Shown in pieces: positions 61,850 to 64,000 of a DNA stretch of 64,000 nucleotides. A program made the position numbers and the translations under genes. Where the stretch lies: positions 1,336,265-1,400,264 of the forward strand of contig OY811985.1 in the NCBI GenBank assembly GCA_963681505.1. Reading direction: 5' to 3'. The DNA comes from Eunapius fragilis (taxonomy: Eukaryota; Porifera; Demospongiae; Spongillida; Spongillidae). Positions within the stretch are counted from its first letter, which is position 1, and every line of letters starts with the position of its first letter. Below the pieces are notes generated by a model. That model was not told the origin of the DNA, searched no databases, and worked only from the letters and a program-made list of their open reading frames with translations.

Positions 61850-62599
61850 GTGCCTTCTTCCTTTTGGTTGTCTGCTTTGATGCACGCTTGTACTCCTCTA
61901 GCCAAAGTGATGCAATTCCAAACCCTCGTATGGTTATACATTCAATAGATCAGAACAAACAAAAGCAGGCATCATTGACACTGAATAGTCCACCTCGATC
62001 CAAAATCTTAATCCACTCAATAGTATATACGCATAAAAGCTAGTTTCGTTCCCAACTACAGCCATATTGGATAGGCAATCTACAAATTCAGTAGCCTTTT
62101 TACCCTCTTTTAAAAAAATCTTTCATGGTTTTCATGGCTACATATCCGCTGGCATAACGTAATGCATTTTCCCCTTCACAACCCATGGCGACTCTATGTT
62201 TTGGTGCAGGTTGACATTCTTGCCCAGCTGATTTGTAGTGTAACAGAATAAGGAATAAAATTAAAGACTTTCTATTGACGCTTTGCATCGCGATGCGTAC
62301 GACTTTAATTGCAGGAAAGTGAAGCTCAGCAAACAAGGCATTCCACAAATCGGTGACAGTCTTAATAGATAAGACAAATAACCATCTGAACGCCATTTTT
62401 GTTTTCAAGCTTATTTTTTTACGCATTGTTTTAACCAGTTTTTGGCAAAAGTTACCAAATGCCTGCGCTTTCCAGCTCCTTCGCATATCTGCATAAATTC
62501 AGAAAGAGCAGATTCACACCCACTGTACTTGTCCATAACGCTTCGTACGGCACTTAACACAAGGTTTTCCTCTTCAGAATCAACAGTCGACAAAGCCAT
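61850..62599 (-). pseudogene. Minus-strand relic of a multi-copy gene family (function unknown)
   Basis: Starts MALSTVDSEEENLVLSAV (ATG at 62599) and continues LVTFAKNWLKQCVKK. After a frame change in an A-run (about 62415) it reads FRWLFVLSIKTVTDLWNALF, INRK-type VNRKSLILFLI and GENALRYASGYVAMKTM. After a second frame change near 62100 it reads ATEFVDCLSNMAVVG and WIKILDRGGLFSVND. This motif order matches uncharacterised repetitive proteins I know from sponges and cnidarians. It is divergent to the Merlin gene, about 490 bp away. Confidence 0.55.
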
Positions 62600-62885
62600 C
62601 TTTAACCTGCAATCTTAGTCAATTAGTATTTATTCCATGGTTATGGGGTTACATCCGAAACGAGCCTATTACCATTGAGAGCCTGGTGTTGCCAATCCCT
62701 ATGTGTTATATCTATGAACAGAACAACAAACTAACAGTCCGAGGTGGCATTCAGCATAACTTCGTTCCAAGTCGCCTGTACAGAACAACAGCTGTGAATT
62801 CTTATTGTCAAAATTATTTAACTCACCGCATATGTATCCTCGCGAACTGTCGTGTTGATACAACAGAGGGTTCTTGTGTAGATTA

Positions 62886-62907
62886 GCCCCCCCCCCCCCC
62901 CCCCCCC
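62886..62907 (+). repeat. Poly-C run
   Basis: 22 consecutive C, between the two divergent transposon-type genes. Confidence 0.9.
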
Positions 62908-63086
62908 TTTTAACTTTAGTACCCCCCTGTCTTTCACGGGATGGTATGCAATCAAATCTAATCAACAAGTAATTTACACATTTACACTATTACACAATAT
63001 TACTGAAATCATATCTCAACGATAGTCAAAAAAAGGTATATAAGCTTGAGCGTGTAGTGTTCTCGCCATTCAGAAGTTGATTTTCA

Positions 63087-64000
63087 TGGCGCAAGCAATG
63101 TTACCTCCTTGGCTGGTTGGAAATCTATCGTACGGAGACTTTTTTGTGTGGCTGTTAGTGATGGTCTTTCTGCAATCCACTGGGCCCAAAGACATCACCT
63201 CCTTCCTGACAGCAAGAATTGTCCTCATTGTGGAAGGGGTATGAATCTTGCGGATAGAGGAACAGGTCCAGAAGGATTGGGGTGGCGTTGCCCTAGAAAA
63301 GGGTGTCGAAAGGAGGTATCTTTGCATGTCAGAACATTTTTTGAAGGTAAATAGATGTGTACTTGCAATTTGTCGAGTTATAGCAGTTGTAACACTATCA
63401 GGCAGTCACCTTGAAATTGCAACAATCCTTCGAATAATTCATCTTTGGTCGACTAAAACACCTGTAGGGAAGATGGCTTCAGAACTCTCTGTAAGTTCTC
63501 AGTCTATAATTTCGGTAATTCAACATCTGGCTAATGATTACCTGCTACATATCATTGCAGATATCAAACAAAACTTCTATTGATTGGTACAACTTTGTGA
63601 GGGACATTTGCGCACAATATTTTATTGACCACCCTTGTGTAATTGGAGGCCCAGGTATAGAAGTGGAAATTGACAAAAGTAAGTTTGGTAAACGGAAATA
63701 CAACAGAGCAAGGCAAGTGGATGGTCATTGGGTTTTTGGTGGAATCGAAAGAGTGTCTGGAGAATGTTTCTTGGTAGAAGTACAACAACGAGATGCCAAC
63801 ACACTTCTTCCACTGATAGCTCAAAACATCCGCCCTGGTAGTATAGTTTACAGTGACAAATGGAGCTCATACAACCCGTTATCAGCCAGTACCTGGTTGA
63901 GGCATCTTACTGTCAGCCATTCCTTACATTTCGTGGATCCACAGGGGCACATACACAAGGAGTAGAAGCTATGTGGAGCTCTTGCAAGCATATGTTACAC
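63087..64000 (+). mobile_element. Merlin (IS1595/ISXO2-type) DNA transposase gene, three exons, runs off the right edge
   Basis: Exon 1 (63087-63346): LPPWLVGNLSYGDFF, IHWAQRHHLLP and the zinc ribbon CPHC..WRCPRKGC. Intron 63347-63401 (55 bp). Exon 2 (63402-63490): SHLEIATILRIIHLWSTKT. Intron 63491-63560 (70 bp). Exon 3 (63561 on): WYNFVRDIC, EIDKSKFGKRKYNR, WVFGGIERVSGECFLVEV, IVYSDKWSSY. The first two catalytic Asp are in EIDKSK and YSDKW. The expected Glu lies in VEAMW (about 63970) but in another frame: a small deletion at FVDP (about 63940) shifts it. A single T loss in the T run near 63140 also breaks exon 1. The element is probably inactive. TIRs are not identified. Confidence 0.85.

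Overview
This is metazoan genomic DNA, not bacterial or viral. It has many small exons with GT-AG introns, long CA/TG microsatellites, minisatellites, a nuclear tRNA-Val gene and many decayed transposons. Several transposon genes have very short introns (43-70 bp). I lean towards a sponge, because the families seen here (CCP-tyrosinase fusions, Merlin, DIRS-like and multi-copy transposon genes) are ones I associate with sponge and cnidarian genomes. This is an inference; no marker gene in the window settles it.

The left 35 kb carries two large paralogous genes, head to tail on the + strand. Gene 1 enters from the left edge and ends at 9658. The window holds 19 complement-control-protein (CCP/sushi) domains in 18 exons, then one exon for a tyrosinase-like domain. 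Gene 2 (18434-35077) is complete: a signal peptide, 31 CCP domains and the same kind of terminal exon, 33 exons in all. Its exon lengths sum to an open frame of 2204 residues. Nearly every CCP exon is a symmetric phase 1-1 module. Both tyrosinase-like domains keep the fold motifs but have lost most of the six copper-binding histidines (three kept in gene 1, one in gene 2). The products therefore look like secreted CCP-rich binding or scaffold proteins with a dead type-3 copper domain, not oxidases. Gene 2 also contains a young tandem array of 13 near-identical CCP exons with a roughly 246-bp exon-plus-intron period and an added cysteine pair.

Between the genes (9.7-18.4 kb) lie a 5'-truncated non-LTR retrotransposon, a second copy of its family interrupted by an element with terminal inverted repeats and an internal hairpin, and a multi-exon transposon-like pseudogene. 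A tRNA-Val(CAC) gene sits in an intron of gene 2.

The right 29 kb (35-64 kb) has no host gene I can defend. It holds a mariner-like TIR element, MITEs, a foldback structure with 0.69-kb arms, two DIRS-type tyrosine-recombinase retrotransposons in opposite orientation (one decayed, one nearly intact), a P-element-like transposase relic with a perfect 75-bp palindrome, an unidentified minus-strand pseudogene, and a three-exon Merlin transposase that runs off the right edge.
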